Assembly: GCF_004193175.1 (NCBI RefSeq)
Contig: NZ_SAUH01000001.1
Location: 1,467,501 to 1,531,500, forward strand
Direction of reading: 5' to 3'
Source: Streptomyces sp. RFCAC02
GTDB lineage: Bacteria > Actinomycetota > Actinomycetes > Streptomycetales > Streptomycetaceae
DNA: 64,000 bases
Numbering within the stretch: the stretch's first letter is position 1; each line of letters begins with the position of its first letter. Shown here in pieces: positions 8,186-16,874 of this stretch. The notes under the pieces were generated by a model. The model had not been told where the DNA came from and did no database searches. It saw only the letters and a list, made by a program, of their open reading frames with translations. The translations under genes and the position numbers were made by a program.

Positions 8186-8839
8186 ATGAGCGGCATGAGT
8201 CCGCGCCACTCGGCCGCCGAGGCCAACCGCACCCGTGACCGGATCATCGAGCGCAGCGTCGACCTCGCGTCCCTGGAGGGCCTGGAAGGTCTCACCATCG
8301 GCCGGCTGGCCACCGATCTCGGCATGAGCAAGTCCGGTGTGCTCGGGCACTTCGGCACGAAGGAGGCGCTGCAGGTCGCCGCGATGCGGCGGGCGGCGGA
8401 GGTGTTCGACCGCGAGGTGTGGCGCCCGGCCGTGGCCGCGGCGCCGGGCCTGCCGCGGCTGCGCGCGGTGTGCGCGGCGTGGATCTCCTACCTGGAGCGG
8501 GACGTGTTCCCCGGCGGCTGCCTGTTCGTCAGCGTGACGTTCGAGTACGACGGGCGCACCGGGCCGGTGCACGCGCTGATCAAGCGGCAGTTCCACGTGT
8601 GGGCGCTGCGGCTGACGGCGGAGATCCGCCGTGCCGTCCACGCCGGCGACCTGCCGGCCGGCACCGACCCGGCGCAGCTCGTCTTCGAGCTGTACGGGGT
8701 GATGATGAGTCTGAACCACACGATCCAGTTGAACGGCGACCGCGCCGCCGCGGCCCGCGCCCACCGCGCGACCGACCGGCTCCTCGGCTTCGCCCCCGCC
8801 GGCACGCCCCTGGCCGGCGCCGCGCCGGCTCAGGGGTGA
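8186..8839 (+). CDS. TetR-family transcriptional regulator
   Basis: A 217-residue regulator with the N-terminal TetR helix-turn-helix (residues about 14-60; LTIGRLATDLGMSKSG and HFGTKEALQ) and a C-terminal ligand domain containing a Trp/Tyr-rich stretch and an FPGGC loop. It is divergent from the FabH-like gene and the shared 68-bp gap holds a matching palindrome, so it probably represses that gene and itself. An acyl-CoA or fatty-acid ligand would fit the neighbour. Its last 10 bp overlap the convergent gene at 8830. ATG 8195 is an alternative start. Confidence 0.85.
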   Translation: MSGMSPRHSAAEANRTRDRIIERSVDLASLEGLEGLTIGRLATDLGMSKSGVLGHFGTKEALQVAAMRRAAEVFDREVWRPAVAAAPGLPRLRAVCAAWISYLERDVFPGGCLFVSVTFEYDGRTGPVHALIKRQFHVWALRLTAEIRRAVHAGDLPAGTDPAQLVFELYGVMMSLNHTIQLNGDRAAAARAHRATDRLLGFAPAGTPLAGAAPAQG

Positions 8840-9408
8840 ATGCTCCGCCCCTCGGCGAGCATCGCCACGTACTGCTCGATGCGCCGCTGCCTGGTCTCCG
8901 CCTTCTTCGCCGTCTGCACGCGGTACAGGACGGAGTAGCGGTTGCGGCCGTCGAGCTTCGCGAAGAACTCCGCGGCGGCCGGGTTGGCCGCGAGCGCGGC
9001 GGCCAGGTCGTCCGGCACCGTCGAGCCGGCCATCCCGTCGTACGCCGCGGCCCAGCGGCCGTCCGCCCTGGCCCGCTCGATCTCGGCGGCCCCGGCCGGG
9101 CGCATGCGGCCGTCGGCGATCAGCGCCTCGGCCTTCGTCCGGTTGACCTTGGACCAGGCGCTGTCCGGGCGGCGCGGGGTGAACCGCTGGAGCCAGTGCC
9201 GGTCGTCGTACGCCGCCTTCCGGCCGTCGATCCAGCCGTGGCACAGGGCGACGTCGAGGGCCTGGGCGTAGTCGAACCCCGCCGCGCCGCCCGGCGTCTT
9301 CTTGCGCAGCTTCAGCCAGATCCCGGGCGAGGACGCGTGGTGTTCCGCGAGCCACGTCTCGAAGTCCGCGGCGGTGTCGAACGAGAGTGTCGGAAGGTCA
9401 TCGGGCAT
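8830..9408 (-). CDS. YdeI/OmpD-associated family protein
   Basis: A 192-residue soluble protein of the YdeI/OmpD-associated family. Family landmarks are the N-terminal FETWLAEHH...GIWLKLRKK segment, the central ALCHGWIDGRK motif near residue 70, and the C-terminal KKAETRQRRIEQYVAML helix. Members have been linked to antimicrobial-peptide or bacteriocin protection in enterics, but the biochemical activity is unclear and no role is claimed here. It stands alone, convergent with the TetR gene. Confidence 0.75.
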   Translation of the reverse strand: MPDDLPTLSFDTAADFETWLAEHHASSPGIWLKLRKKTPGGAAGFDYAQALDVALCHGWIDGRKAAYDDRHWLQRFTPRRPDSAWSKVNRTKAEALIADGRMRPAGAAEIERARADGRWAAAYDGMAGSTVPDDLAAALAANPAAAEFFAKLDGRNRYSVLYRVQTAKKAETRQRRIEQYVAMLAEGRSIHP

Positions 9409-9448
9409 GCCCGCCAGTCGACCACACGCGTGCCGCCGCCGTACAGGG

Positions 9449-10204
9449 TCAGCGGGGTGCCGGGTCGCGGTGCGTGCCGGGCGTGTGGCCGAACGCGCGG
9501 CGGAAGACGTCGATGAACGCGCTGGCGGACGACCAGCCGCACCGGTGCGCGACGGCCGTCACCGGCAGTCCCTCGGCCAGCAGCACGAGGGCGTGGTGCA
9601 GCCGGAGCTGGGTGCGCCATTGCGGGAACGTCATCCCGAGGTCGGCCCTGAAGAGCCGGGAGAGGGTGCGGGCGCTCGCGCCGACCTCCCTGCCGAGCAC
9701 GGCGAGCGTGCGGTTGTCCGCCGGATCGGCGCGCAGCAGCGCGCAGACGGCGCGTATGTGCGGGGTCGTGGGGGCGGGCAGGTGCAGGGCCGAGAGGGGT
9801 GCGGTCCGGAGCCGGTCGAGCAGGACGGCGCGCAGCCGCGCGCGTTCGGGGCTGCCGTCGTAGGGCGTGTGCGTGTGGGCGAGGATCAGCTCGCGCAGGA
9901 GTGGCTGGACGGCCAGCACCGCCGGTGCGCCGAGGCCGAGCGGGTTGTCCTCGGGCGGCAGGCCCACGAGGTGGAGGGTCAGGTCGCCGTGGGCCTGGTG
10001 GGAGTGCGGGGTGCCGGCCGGCACCCACAGCGCGCGGGTGGAGGGGGCCACCCAGCTCCCCGAGCCGGTCGTCACCGTCAGCACGCCCCGGCCCGCGTAG
10101 ATGATCTGGTGCTCGTCGTGGACGTGGGTGCCGATCTCGGCGCCGTGCGGCAGGCGCTGGGTCCGGGTGGGCGCGAGCGGCTCGTGGCGGATTCCGGTCA
10201 TCAT
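9449..10204 (-). CDS. AraC-family transcriptional regulator
   Basis: A 251-residue regulator with an N-terminal cupin-like sensor domain (HDEHQIIYAGRGVL near residue 27) and a C-terminal double helix-turn-helix of AraC type (ASARTLSRLFRADLGMTF, then AFIDVFRRAFGHTP). It is divergent from the Fsr-like exporter at 10248 with only 43 bp between start codons, the usual arrangement for an exporter and its dedicated activator or repressor. Two adjacent ATG codons (10204 and 10201) make the exact start uncertain by one residue. Confidence 0.85.
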   Translation of the reverse strand: MMTGIRHEPLAPTRTQRLPHGAEIGTHVHDEHQIIYAGRGVLTVTTGSGSWVAPSTRALWVPAGTPHSHQAHGDLTLHLVGLPPEDNPLGLGAPAVLAVQPLLRELILAHTHTPYDGSPERARLRAVLLDRLRTAPLSALHLPAPTTPHIRAVCALLRADPADNRTLAVLGREVGASARTLSRLFRADLGMTFPQWRTQLRLHHALVLLAEGLPVTAVAHRCGWSSASAFIDVFRRAFGHTPGTHRDPAPR

Positions 10205-10247
10205 CCGGCAGATTATCGGAAGTACGTCAGGGGGTGGGCCGCCGAGC

Positions 10248-11468
10248 ATGGGGACCGTGCCGAGAAACCGACCCATCCTGCTGCTGTCCCTGGGACACGC
10301 CTGCGTCGACGTCTACCAGGGCGCGGTGGCGTCCCTCGTCCCCTTCCTCGCCGACGAACGCGGCTACGGCTACGCCGCCGTGTCGGGCGTCGTCCTCGCC
10401 GCGTCGCTGCTCTCGTCACTGGTGCAGCCGCTGTTCGGGCTGCTGACCGACCGCCGGGCGATGCCCTGGCTGCTGCCCGTGAGCACGCTCGTCGCCGGGG
10501 CCGGCATCGCCCTGTGCGGCGTCCACGACTCCTACGCCGTGACGCTCGCGTGCGTGGCCCTCTCGGGCCTCGGGGTCGCCGCCTACCACCCGGAGTCCGC
10601 CCGCGTCGCGCGGCTCGCCGCCGGCCCCGGGCACACCGGCATGAGCCGGTTCTCCCTCGGCGGCACCATCGGCTTCGCCCTCGCACCGCTCCTGGTCGCC
10701 GCCGTCGTCGCCACCGGCGGGCTGGCCCTCACCCCGCTGCTCGCGCTGCCCGCCCTCGCCGGCGCCGCCCTCGGCGTGCCGGTGCTGCGGTCGCTCGGAC
10801 GGGACGGCGCGCGGGCCGCCGCGCCGGTCACCGCCGCCGACGACGACCGGCCCGCGTTCCTCCGCCTGTCGCTCGCCGTGGTCTGCCGCTCGATCGTCTA
10901 CACGGGACTCGGCACGTTCATCGCCCTCTACGCCCAGGAACGCGTGGGCGGCGGCACCGCGGCCGGCACGGCGGCGCTCGTCGTCCTCTACCTCGGCGGC
11001 GCGGCCGGCTCCCTGCTGGGCGGCTCCCTGGCCGGCCGCTGGAACCGGGTGGCGGTCTGCCGCTGGGCCTACCTCGCGTCCGTGGCCGCCGTCGCCGGGC
11101 TCCTCCTCGTGCCGGGGCCGGTGCTCTACCTGTTCGTGGCGCTGGCCTCCGCAGGCCTGTACGTCCCGTTCTCGCTCCAGGTCACCCTCGGGCAGGACTA
11201 CCTGCCGTCCCGCGTCGGCACGGCGTCCGGCGTCACGCTCGGGCTGACCGTGAGCATCGGGGGCCTGGCGGGCCCGCTGGTCGGCGGCCTCGCGGACGCC
11301 ACGTCGCTGCGGACGGCGCTGACCCCGCTCGTCCTCATGCCGGTCCTGAGCTGGCTGCTGTTCCGCACCCTGCGCGAACCGGCCCCGCCAGGACACCTCA
11401 CGACGGCGCGCCCCCCGGAGGACGACCAGGATGCCCACCGCCCCACCGCCTCGCCCGTGCGCGACTGA
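10248..11468 (+). CDS. MFS exporter, fosmidomycin-resistance (Fsr)-like
   Basis: A 406-residue 12-helix MFS protein. The opening LSLGHACVDVYQGAVASLVPFL and the motif AAYHPESARVA near residue 110 are characteristic of the Fsr family, which confers fosmidomycin resistance in E. coli. The natural substrate here is unknown. Start ATG 10248 follows a G-rich ribosome site. It is divergent from an AraC regulator and overlaps the small gene at 11431 by 38 bp at its 3' end. Confidence 0.8.
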   Translation: MGTVPRNRPILLLSLGHACVDVYQGAVASLVPFLADERGYGYAAVSGVVLAASLLSSLVQPLFGLLTDRRAMPWLLPVSTLVAGAGIALCGVHDSYAVTLACVALSGLGVAAYHPESARVARLAAGPGHTGMSRFSLGGTIGFALAPLLVAAVVATGGLALTPLLALPALAGAALGVPVLRSLGRDGARAAAPVTAADDDRPAFLRLSLAVVCRSIVYTGLGTFIALYAQERVGGGTAAGTAALVVLYLGGAAGSLLGGSLAGRWNRVAVCRWAYLASVAAVAGLLLVPGPVLYLFVALASAGLYVPFSLQVTLGQDYLPSRVGTASGVTLGLTVSIGGLAGPLVGGLADATSLRTALTPLVLMPVLSWLLFRTLREPAPPGHLTTARPPEDDQDAHRPTASPVRD

Positions 11469-11649
11469 CTGCTGCCCCCTGGTGCCCTGGGGCTGCCGCG
11501 CCGCCCTGCGCGAACCGACGTGGCACCTGCTGTCCCACCACGCGACGTCGGACGGCGGCACGGACTACTGCCGGTGCGCCTGCGGGACGACGGTGATCCT
11601 GCACGGCGGCGGGATCGCGGCCCTCGTCCCCGGCACCGCGCGCGGCTGA
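11431..11649 (+). CDS. Small conserved-looking protein overlapping the exporter 3' end
   Basis: A 72-residue ORF starting inside the last 38 bp of the exporter, preceded by GGAGG at about 10 bp. It contains a Cys-rich tail (YCRCACG) and an earlier DCCPLVPWGC, suggesting metal or redox chemistry. I do not recognise a named family. Support comes from the ribosome site, overlap-type coupling and the clean stop before the convergent gene at 11663. It could be a chance ORF, but its Cys/His/Trp content is unlike a random frame. Confidence 0.5.
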   Translation: MPTAPPPRPCATDCCPLVPWGCRAALREPTWHLLSHHATSDGGTDYCRCACGTTVILHGGGIAALVPGTARG

Positions 11650-11662
11650 CGCGGGACGGGCC

Positions 11663-12580
11663 CTACGCGTCGGGCGGCGTGCTGAAACTGGCGTGGTAGG
11701 ACGCCGCGATGTCCTCGCCGCCGTGCCCGGCGGACGCGGCGCGGGTGAAGCGCGCGGTGCCCGCCTCGGCGAGGTCGAGCCGCAGGCCGGCAGCGCGGGC
11801 GGCCTCCGCGATCAGCCGGCTGTCCTTCACCGCCGTCTCCACCCGGAAGCTGGGGCTCAGGTCCCCCGACAGCATCGCGGCCGACTTGACCCGCAGGTAC
11901 GGCACGTCCAGCGGCCCGCCCCCGACCGCGTCGAGGAACAGCCGCGGGTCCACGCCGAGGCCCTCGGCCAGGGACACGGCCTCGGCGGCGCCGTGCGTGA
12001 GGGCGAACACCCAGCTGTTGCAGACGAGTTTCAGGCGGGACGCGTCCCCTGGCCGTTCGCCCGCCCACACGGTCCTGGCGCTCACCGCGTCCAGCACGGG
12101 CGCGAGGCGGTCCCGCGCTTCGTGCGGCGCGGCGGCCAGCGCCACGAGGGTGCCGTCCTCGGCGGGCTGCCGCGTCCCGAGCACCGGCACGTCCGCGAAC
12201 ACGAGGCCGTGCTCCCGGGCGAACGCGGCGAGCGGTTCCAGGGCTTCGGGACCCGCCGTCGTGGACTGCATCCACACGGTGCCCGCCGCGAGCCCGCCGG
12301 CGGCGGCCCGCATCGCGTCGAGCGTGGCCGCGCCGTCGTACAGGACGGTCAGGACGACGTCGGCGCCGGCGACGGCGTCGGCCGGATCGTCCGCGACACG
12401 GGCGCCCGCCCCGGCGAGCGGCTCGGCCCTGGCGCGGGTGCGGTTCCAGACGCGCACGTCGTGGCCGGCGCGGCAGAGGCTGCGGGCCATCGCGGCGCCC
12501 ATGATGCCGGTGCCGAGAACGGCGACGGCGACACGGACGGCGGGGTCCCCCGGCGGGGAGGCGGGCGGCTGCTCGGTCAT
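11663..12580 (-). CDS. NAD(P)-dependent oxidoreductase, 3-hydroxyisobutyrate dehydrogenase family
   Basis: A 305-residue beta-hydroxyacid dehydrogenase with the Rossmann motif VLGTGIMGAAMA at the N terminus, an STTAGPE block near residue 105, substrate loop PVLGTRQPAEDG, and the catalytic lysine in SRLKLVCNSW. The loop lacks the GRT signature of the homologue at 4753, so this is not a second sulfolactaldehyde reductase. The substrate is not predictable. It is the downstream partner of the DUF3145 gene with a 21-bp gap and so may be co-transcribed. Confidence 0.82.
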   Translation of the reverse strand: MTEQPPASPPGDPAVRVAVAVLGTGIMGAAMARSLCRAGHDVRVWNRTRARAEPLAGAGARVADDPADAVAGADVVLTVLYDGAATLDAMRAAAGGLAAGTVWMQSTTAGPEALEPLAAFAREHGLVFADVPVLGTRQPAEDGTLVALAAAPHEARDRLAPVLDAVSARTVWAGERPGDASRLKLVCNSWVFALTHGAAEAVSLAEGLGVDPRLFLDAVGGGPLDVPYLRVKSAAMLSGDLSPSFRVETAVKDSRLIAEAARAAGLRLDLAEAGTARFTRAASAGHGGEDIAASYHASFSTPPDA

Positions 12581-12601
12581 GACAGCACGGTAGGCCCGCC
12601 G

Positions 12602-13096
12602 TCAGACCACCTGGTGCAGCCAGCGGACCGGCGCGCCCTCGCCGGCGTGCCGGAACGGTTCCAGTTCGTCGTCCCACGGCTTGCCGAGCAGGTGCGCCAC
12701 CTCGGCCTGGAGGTCGCTCTCGCCCCGGGCCGCGCGCACGGCCGCGGCCCGCAGCCGGTCCTCGGGGATCATGATGTCGCCGTGGATGCCGGTGACGGCG
12801 TGGTAGATGCCGAGGTCGGGCGTGCAGCAGTAGCGGGCGCCCTCGGCCGTGGCGCACGGCTCGGCGGTGACCTCGAACCGCAGCAGGTGCCAGCCGCGCA
12901 GCGCGGAGGCGAGGTTGGAGGCGATGGCACTCTCGCCCTGCCAGGACAGTTCGGCGCGCCAGGTGCCGGGGGACGCGGGCTGTTTCGTCCAGTCGAGGCT
13001 CACGCGGGTGCCGAGGACGCCGGCGACGGCCCACTCGATGTGCGGACACAGCGCGCGGGGGGCGGAGTGCACAAACAGAACGCCACGTGTCGTCAC
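12602..13096 (-). CDS. DUF3145 domain-containing protein
   Basis: A 164-residue protein of the actinobacterial DUF3145 family, recognised by its opening TTRGVLFVHSAPRALCPH, the central SWQGESAIASNLASALRGW, and the end PVRWLHQVV. Function is unknown; it is widely conserved in Streptomyces. GTG 13096 is chosen because GGAGG lies 5 bp upstream and the product then starts at the conserved family N terminus. The longer ATG start at 13192 adds a non-conserved basic tail. Confidence 0.82.
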   Translation of the reverse strand: MTTRGVLFVHSAPRALCPHIEWAVAGVLGTRVSLDWTKQPASPGTWRAELSWQGESAIASNLASALRGWHLLRFEVTAEPCATAEGARYCCTPDLGIYHAVTGIHGDIMIPEDRLRAAAVRAARGESDLQAEVAHLLGKPWDDELEPFRHAGEGAPVRWLHQVV

Positions 13097-13422
13097 CGGG
13101 ACCTCCACTCGCCTGGCCGCGCCGCCGTGCGGCCACCGCCGCGGCGCGGACGTGCCGCGCCGGGAGACGGAGACCACACACGAAGGGCACACATCATCGC
13201 TACTTTTTCCGGCCGAATCCTAACGAACCCTGACGAAGTGGACAGCTCGTGACGTCGAGTCATCTTCTACGCTGGTCACCGACACACGCCGCGCACCGTT
13301 CACCGCCAGGTCCCAAGCTACCGTCCGGCGACCCGTCCGCCGTTCCGCCGTCACCGGTTCGCCGGTTCCCTCCTCCGTCCGAGCCATCCCCGTCCGAGCC
13401 GCCACCCCGTCCGAGGTATCGC
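13097..13422. other. Intergenic region with divergent promoters
   Basis: No gene is supported in these 326 bp. The region contains TAACGAAC at 13221-13228, related to the repeats near 124 and 173, a likely -10 element (TACGCT, near 13269) for the lipoprotein gene, and several CCGTCCGAG-like short repeats between 13370 and 13416 that would lie in the 5' leader. Confidence 0.4.
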
Positions 13423-14325
13423 ATGCGCTCCCGCCGCCGCCCGTCCGCCCCGCCGCAGGCCGTCGCCGTCGTGGCCGCCGTGCTCGCCCTGGCGTCGTGC
13501 GGCGGTACGGACGGCGGCGGCGGGGGCGGCGGGGCGGAGTCCGCCCCGCCGGACCGGGCGGCGCGGCAGGCCCCGGCCTGGGACACCGATCCCGACTCGG
13601 TCGCGGCCATCGGCGACTCGATCACCCGGGCGTTCGACGCCTGCTCCGTCCTGAGCGACTGCCCGGAGGCGTCCTGGGCCACCGGCACGGACGCGAGCGT
13701 GTCGAGCGTCGCCCTGCAACTCCTCGGCGGCGACGAGCAGGCGGTCGCCGACCACACGTGGAACCTCGCCGAGACCGGGGCGACCGTCGCCGACCTCCCC
13801 GCGCAGGCGAGCGCCGCCATGGCGCACGACCCGGAGCTGGTCACCGTCCTGATCGGCGCGAACGACGCGTGCGCCGACGGCCTGGACGGCATGACGGAGC
13901 CCGCGGACTTCCGCGCGGCGCTGGAGGAGACGATGGACATCGTCCGGGAGGCGTCGCCCCGCACCCAGGTGTACATGTCGAGCGTCCCGGACCTGCTGCG
14001 CCTCTACACGGAGGGCACGGACTCCACGGTCGCGCGCGCCGTGTGGCGGCTGGCCGACATCTGCCCGTCCATGCTCGGCGGCGCGGGCACGGACGACGCG
14101 GCGGCGACCGAGCGGCGGGCGGCCGTGCGGGAGCGCGTGGAGGAGTACAACGCGGTCATCGAGGACGTCTGCTCGGCCGACGACCTGTGCCGGTACGACG
14201 GGGGCGCCGTCTTCGGCTTCGCGTTCACGCCGGACCACCTGAGCGAGTGGGACTGGTTCCACCCGAGCCGCACCGGCCAGGCCGAACTGGCGGCCCTGGC
14301 CTACGAACAGATCACCGCCGGCTGA
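13423..14325 (+). CDS. SGNH/GDSL hydrolase lipoprotein
   Basis: A 300-residue secreted lipoprotein esterase. The signal peptide ends in a lipobox (LASC) near residue 26, followed by a Gly-rich linker. The SGNH blocks are GDSIT (nucleophile Ser), GANDA (block III Asn) and DWFHPS (catalytic Asp/His). It would hydrolyse ester bonds of lipids or acylated glycans at the outer membrane face. ATG 13423 is preferred over the ORF start at 13249 because GAGG lies 6 bp upstream and the signal peptide begins there. Confidence 0.85.
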   Translation: MRSRRRPSAPPQAVAVVAAVLALASCGGTDGGGGGGGAESAPPDRAARQAPAWDTDPDSVAAIGDSITRAFDACSVLSDCPEASWATGTDASVSSVALQLLGGDEQAVADHTWNLAETGATVADLPAQASAAMAHDPELVTVLIGANDACADGLDGMTEPADFRAALEETMDIVREASPRTQVYMSSVPDLLRLYTEGTDSTVARAVWRLADICPSMLGGAGTDDAAATERRAAVRERVEEYNAVIEDVCSADDLCRYDGGAVFGFAFTPDHLSEWDWFHPSRTGQAELAALAYEQITAG

Positions 14326-14373
14326 CGGCGGCGCTCCCTCCGGGGGCCGTTTCGGTCAACTTCGGTACAGACA

Positions 14374-14442
14374 TTGACAGGGTATGCCCGCCCTTCTAAC
14401 GTTCACGCCAGCATTTCGAACACTGAACGAAATATCGAACAG
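14374..14442 (+). promoter_or_regulatory. Sugar-operon promoter with TCGAACA elements
   Basis: TTGACA (14374-14379), 17-bp spacer, TAACGT (14397-14402). Downstream are TTTCGAACA (14414-14422) and TATCGAACAG (14433-14442), plus the palindrome ATTTCG-N9-CGAAAT (14413-14433). The 10-mer TATCGAACAG recurs exactly at 28963-28972 in the arabinofuranosidase promoter. Probable operator for a shared sugar regulator. Confidence 0.6.
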
Positions 14443-14461
14443 CTCGAAGGGTTGGCTTGCC

Positions 14462-15637
14462 GTGCGCATCACCGGGCTCAGCACGCACGTCGTCGGAACG
14501 CCGTGGCGGAACCTCACCTACGTCCAGGTCCATACGGACGAGGGACTGACGGGCGTGGGCGAGACCCGGATGCTGGGTCACACGGACGCGCTCATCGGCT
14601 ACCTGCGCGAGGCCGAGGCCAACCATGTCGCCGGCTCCGACCCGTTCGCGATCGAGGACCTGGTGCGCCGCATGAAGTACGGCGACTACGGGCGGGCCGG
14701 CGAGATCGTCATGTCCGGCATCGCGTGCGTCGAGCAGGCGTGCTGGGACATCAAGGGCAAGGCGCTCGGCGTCCCGGTGTGGCAGCTCCTCGGCGGGCGG
14801 GCCAACCCGCCCGGCCACCGCGTCAAGGCGTACGCCAACGGCTGGTACACCGGCGAACGCACCCCCGACGCCTTCCACGCCGCCGCCCGCAAGGTCGTGG
14901 AACGCGGCTACCGCGCCCTCAAGTTCGACCCGTTCGGCACCGGCAGCTTCGAGCTCGACCACGCCGAGACCCGCACGTCCGTCGCCCTGGTCGAGGCGGT
15001 GCGCGACGCGATCGGCCCCGAGACGGAACTGCTGCTGGAGATGCACGGCCGCTTCAGCCCGGCGACGGCGGTCCGGCTCGCGCGGGAGATGGAGCCGTAC
15101 GCCCCGGCGTGGCTGGAGGAGCCGGTGCCGCCGGAGAACCTGAAGGCGCTGGCCAAGGTCGCCGAGAAGGTGTCGATGCCGGTCGCGACCGGTGAGCGCA
15201 TCCACGACCGCATCGAGTTCCGCGAGCTGTTCGAGTCGCAGGCCGTCGACATCATCCAGCCCGACCTCGGCCACATCGGCGGCATCGGCGAGATGCGCAA
15301 GCTGGCCGCGACGGCGGAGACGCACTACGTCCTGATCGCACCGCACAACGTCGGCGGTTCCGTGCTGACGGCGGCGAACCTCCAGCTCGCCGGCTGCACC
15401 CCCAACTTCAAGATCCTGGAGCACTTCAACGACTTCGCCGACGCGGAGATCAAGAAGGTCGTGAAGGGCGCGCCCGAGGTCGTCGACGGCTACTTCGAGC
15501 TGTCCGAGGCGCCGGGCCTCGGGGTCGAGCTCGACACGGACGCAGCGGCCGAGTTCCCGCAGCAGCAGGCGCGGTTCGACCTGTGGGCCGAGGACTGGCA
15601 CAAGCGCGACGGCGGCAAGGGCCGGGACCGCCGGTGA
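14462..15637 (+). CDS. Enolase-superfamily (mandelate racemase type) sugar-acid dehydratase
   Basis: A 391-residue member of the mandelate racemase/muconate lactonising subgroup. Metal-binding and catalytic positions are visible: the lysine motif ALKFDPFG, metal ligands in LLLEMHGRF, WLEEPVPPEN and ATGERI, and the C-terminal catalytic His in APHNVGGS. Such enzymes usually dehydrate aldonic or aldaric acids such as galactonate or mannonate, or isomerise anhydrosugar acids. GTG 14462 is chosen by conservation (VRITGLSTHVVGTPWRN). It overlaps the next gene by 4 bp (GTGA), so it leads an operon with a dehydrogenase and a monosaccharide importer. Confidence 0.8.
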   Translation: MRITGLSTHVVGTPWRNLTYVQVHTDEGLTGVGETRMLGHTDALIGYLREAEANHVAGSDPFAIEDLVRRMKYGDYGRAGEIVMSGIACVEQACWDIKGKALGVPVWQLLGGRANPPGHRVKAYANGWYTGERTPDAFHAAARKVVERGYRALKFDPFGTGSFELDHAETRTSVALVEAVRDAIGPETELLLEMHGRFSPATAVRLAREMEPYAPAWLEEPVPPENLKALAKVAEKVSMPVATGERIHDRIEFRELFESQAVDIIQPDLGHIGGIGEMRKLAATAETHYVLIAPHNVGGSVLTAANLQLAGCTPNFKILEHFNDFADAEIKKVVKGAPEVVDGYFELSEAPGLGVELDTDAAAEFPQQQARFDLWAEDWHKRDGGKGRDRR

Positions 15638-16662
15638 CGGGCCGGGCGTCCCTCTCGCGCGCCGTCCTCGCCGAACGGCCGGGCGCGCTGCGCCTCGTGA
15701 CGGTGGACCGTCCCGAGCCGGGGCCCGGCGAGGTGCGGATCGCCGTGCACGCGGCCGGGATCTGCGCCAGCGACCGGGAGGTCAGGGACGGCACCCGCGC
15801 GGAAGGGTACGTCCGCTACCCGGTCGTTCCCGGTCACGAGTGGTCGGGAACGGTCGAGGCGGTCGGTTCCGGCGTGGACCCCGCGCTCATCGGCCGCCGC
15901 ACGGTCGGCGAGGGCTTCCGCGCCTGCGGCACGTGCGAGCGCTGCCGCTCCGGCGAGACGAGCCTGTGCACCGCCGGCTACGAGGAGACCGGCTTCACGC
16001 GCCCCGGCGCGTTCGCCGACCACCTCGTGCTGCCCGCGCGCCTCCTGCACCTGCTGCCCGACGACGCCGACCTGACCGCGGCGGCCCTGCTGGAGCCGGC
16101 CGCCGTCGTCGCGGCGGCCGTCCTGCGCGCCGCCCCCAGGCCCGGCGAGCGGGTGGCCGTCGTCGGCGCGGGGACGCTCGGGCTGCTCGCCGTCCAGCTC
16201 CTCGCCGCCTCGACACCGGCCGAGCTGCTGGCCGTCGACCCGCGCCCCCGCCCGCTGGAGCAGGCCGCGTCCTTCGGCGCCGACCGCACGGCTGAGCCCG
16301 CCGCCGCGGCGGAGCTGCACGGCGGTTACGACCTCGTCGTGGAGACGGCCGGTGCGCGCGGCACCGCGCGGGACGCGTGCCTCCTGGCGCGGCGCGGCGG
16401 CCGGGTCGTCCTCACCGGCATGCCGGAGCCGGGCGCGCTCGGCATCGACCCGGTGCACCTGTCCGTCAGTCAGCTCACCGTCGCCAGCGTCTTCGGCGCC
16501 ACACCGGCGGCCTGGGCGTACGCCACCCGCGCGTTCGCCCTCGGGCTGCTGCGGCCCGCTCCCCTCGTCACCCACCAACTGCCCCTGCCCTCCTTCGCCG
16601 AGGCCATCGACCTCGTCGGTAGCGGCGACCCGGAGGTGGGCAAGGTTCTCCTGCGGCCCTGA
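15634..16662 (+). CDS. Zinc-dependent alcohol/sugar dehydrogenase
   Basis: A 342-residue medium-chain dehydrogenase with catalytic-zinc motifs ICASDREV and VPGHEWSG, four structural-zinc cysteines in CGTCERCRSGETSLC, and the NAD site VVGAGTLGLLAVQ. Its GTG start overlaps the TGA of the enolase gene, implying translational coupling. It would oxidise or reduce a sugar acid, polyol or sugar in the same pathway. It resembles the L-galactonate or sorbitol dehydrogenase branch, but the substrate is inference. Confidence 0.8.
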   Translation: MTGRASLSRAVLAERPGALRLVTVDRPEPGPGEVRIAVHAAGICASDREVRDGTRAEGYVRYPVVPGHEWSGTVEAVGSGVDPALIGRRTVGEGFRACGTCERCRSGETSLCTAGYEETGFTRPGAFADHLVLPARLLHLLPDDADLTAAALLEPAAVVAAAVLRAAPRPGERVAVVGAGTLGLLAVQLLAASTPAELLAVDPRPRPLEQAASFGADRTAEPAAAAELHGGYDLVVETAGARGTARDACLLARRGGRVVLTGMPEPGALGIDPVHLSVSQLTVASVFGATPAAWAYATRAFALGLLRPAPLVTHQLPLPSFAEAIDLVGSGDPEVGKVLLRP

Positions 16663-16874
16663 CCCCCGTCCCCGCACACCCCGCCCCCACGCCCGACCCC
16701 GTACCGCCCCGATCCCCCTGGGAGCATCGTGTCCGAACCCGCCGCACCCACCCCCGCAGGCCCGGCGAGGCCGCCCTCGCGCCGCTCGGCTACGCCGCCG
16801 CGGCGCCGGCCGCAGCCGACGCGACGCCGCACTCCTTCCCCGACGGAGGGCTGTGGCGCACCGAGATACCGTCC

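Noticed and set aside
11663..12580. A second sulfolactaldehyde reductase
   Set aside because: It is in the same family as the gene at 4753 but its substrate loop (PVLGTRQPAEDG) lacks the GRT sulfonate signature.
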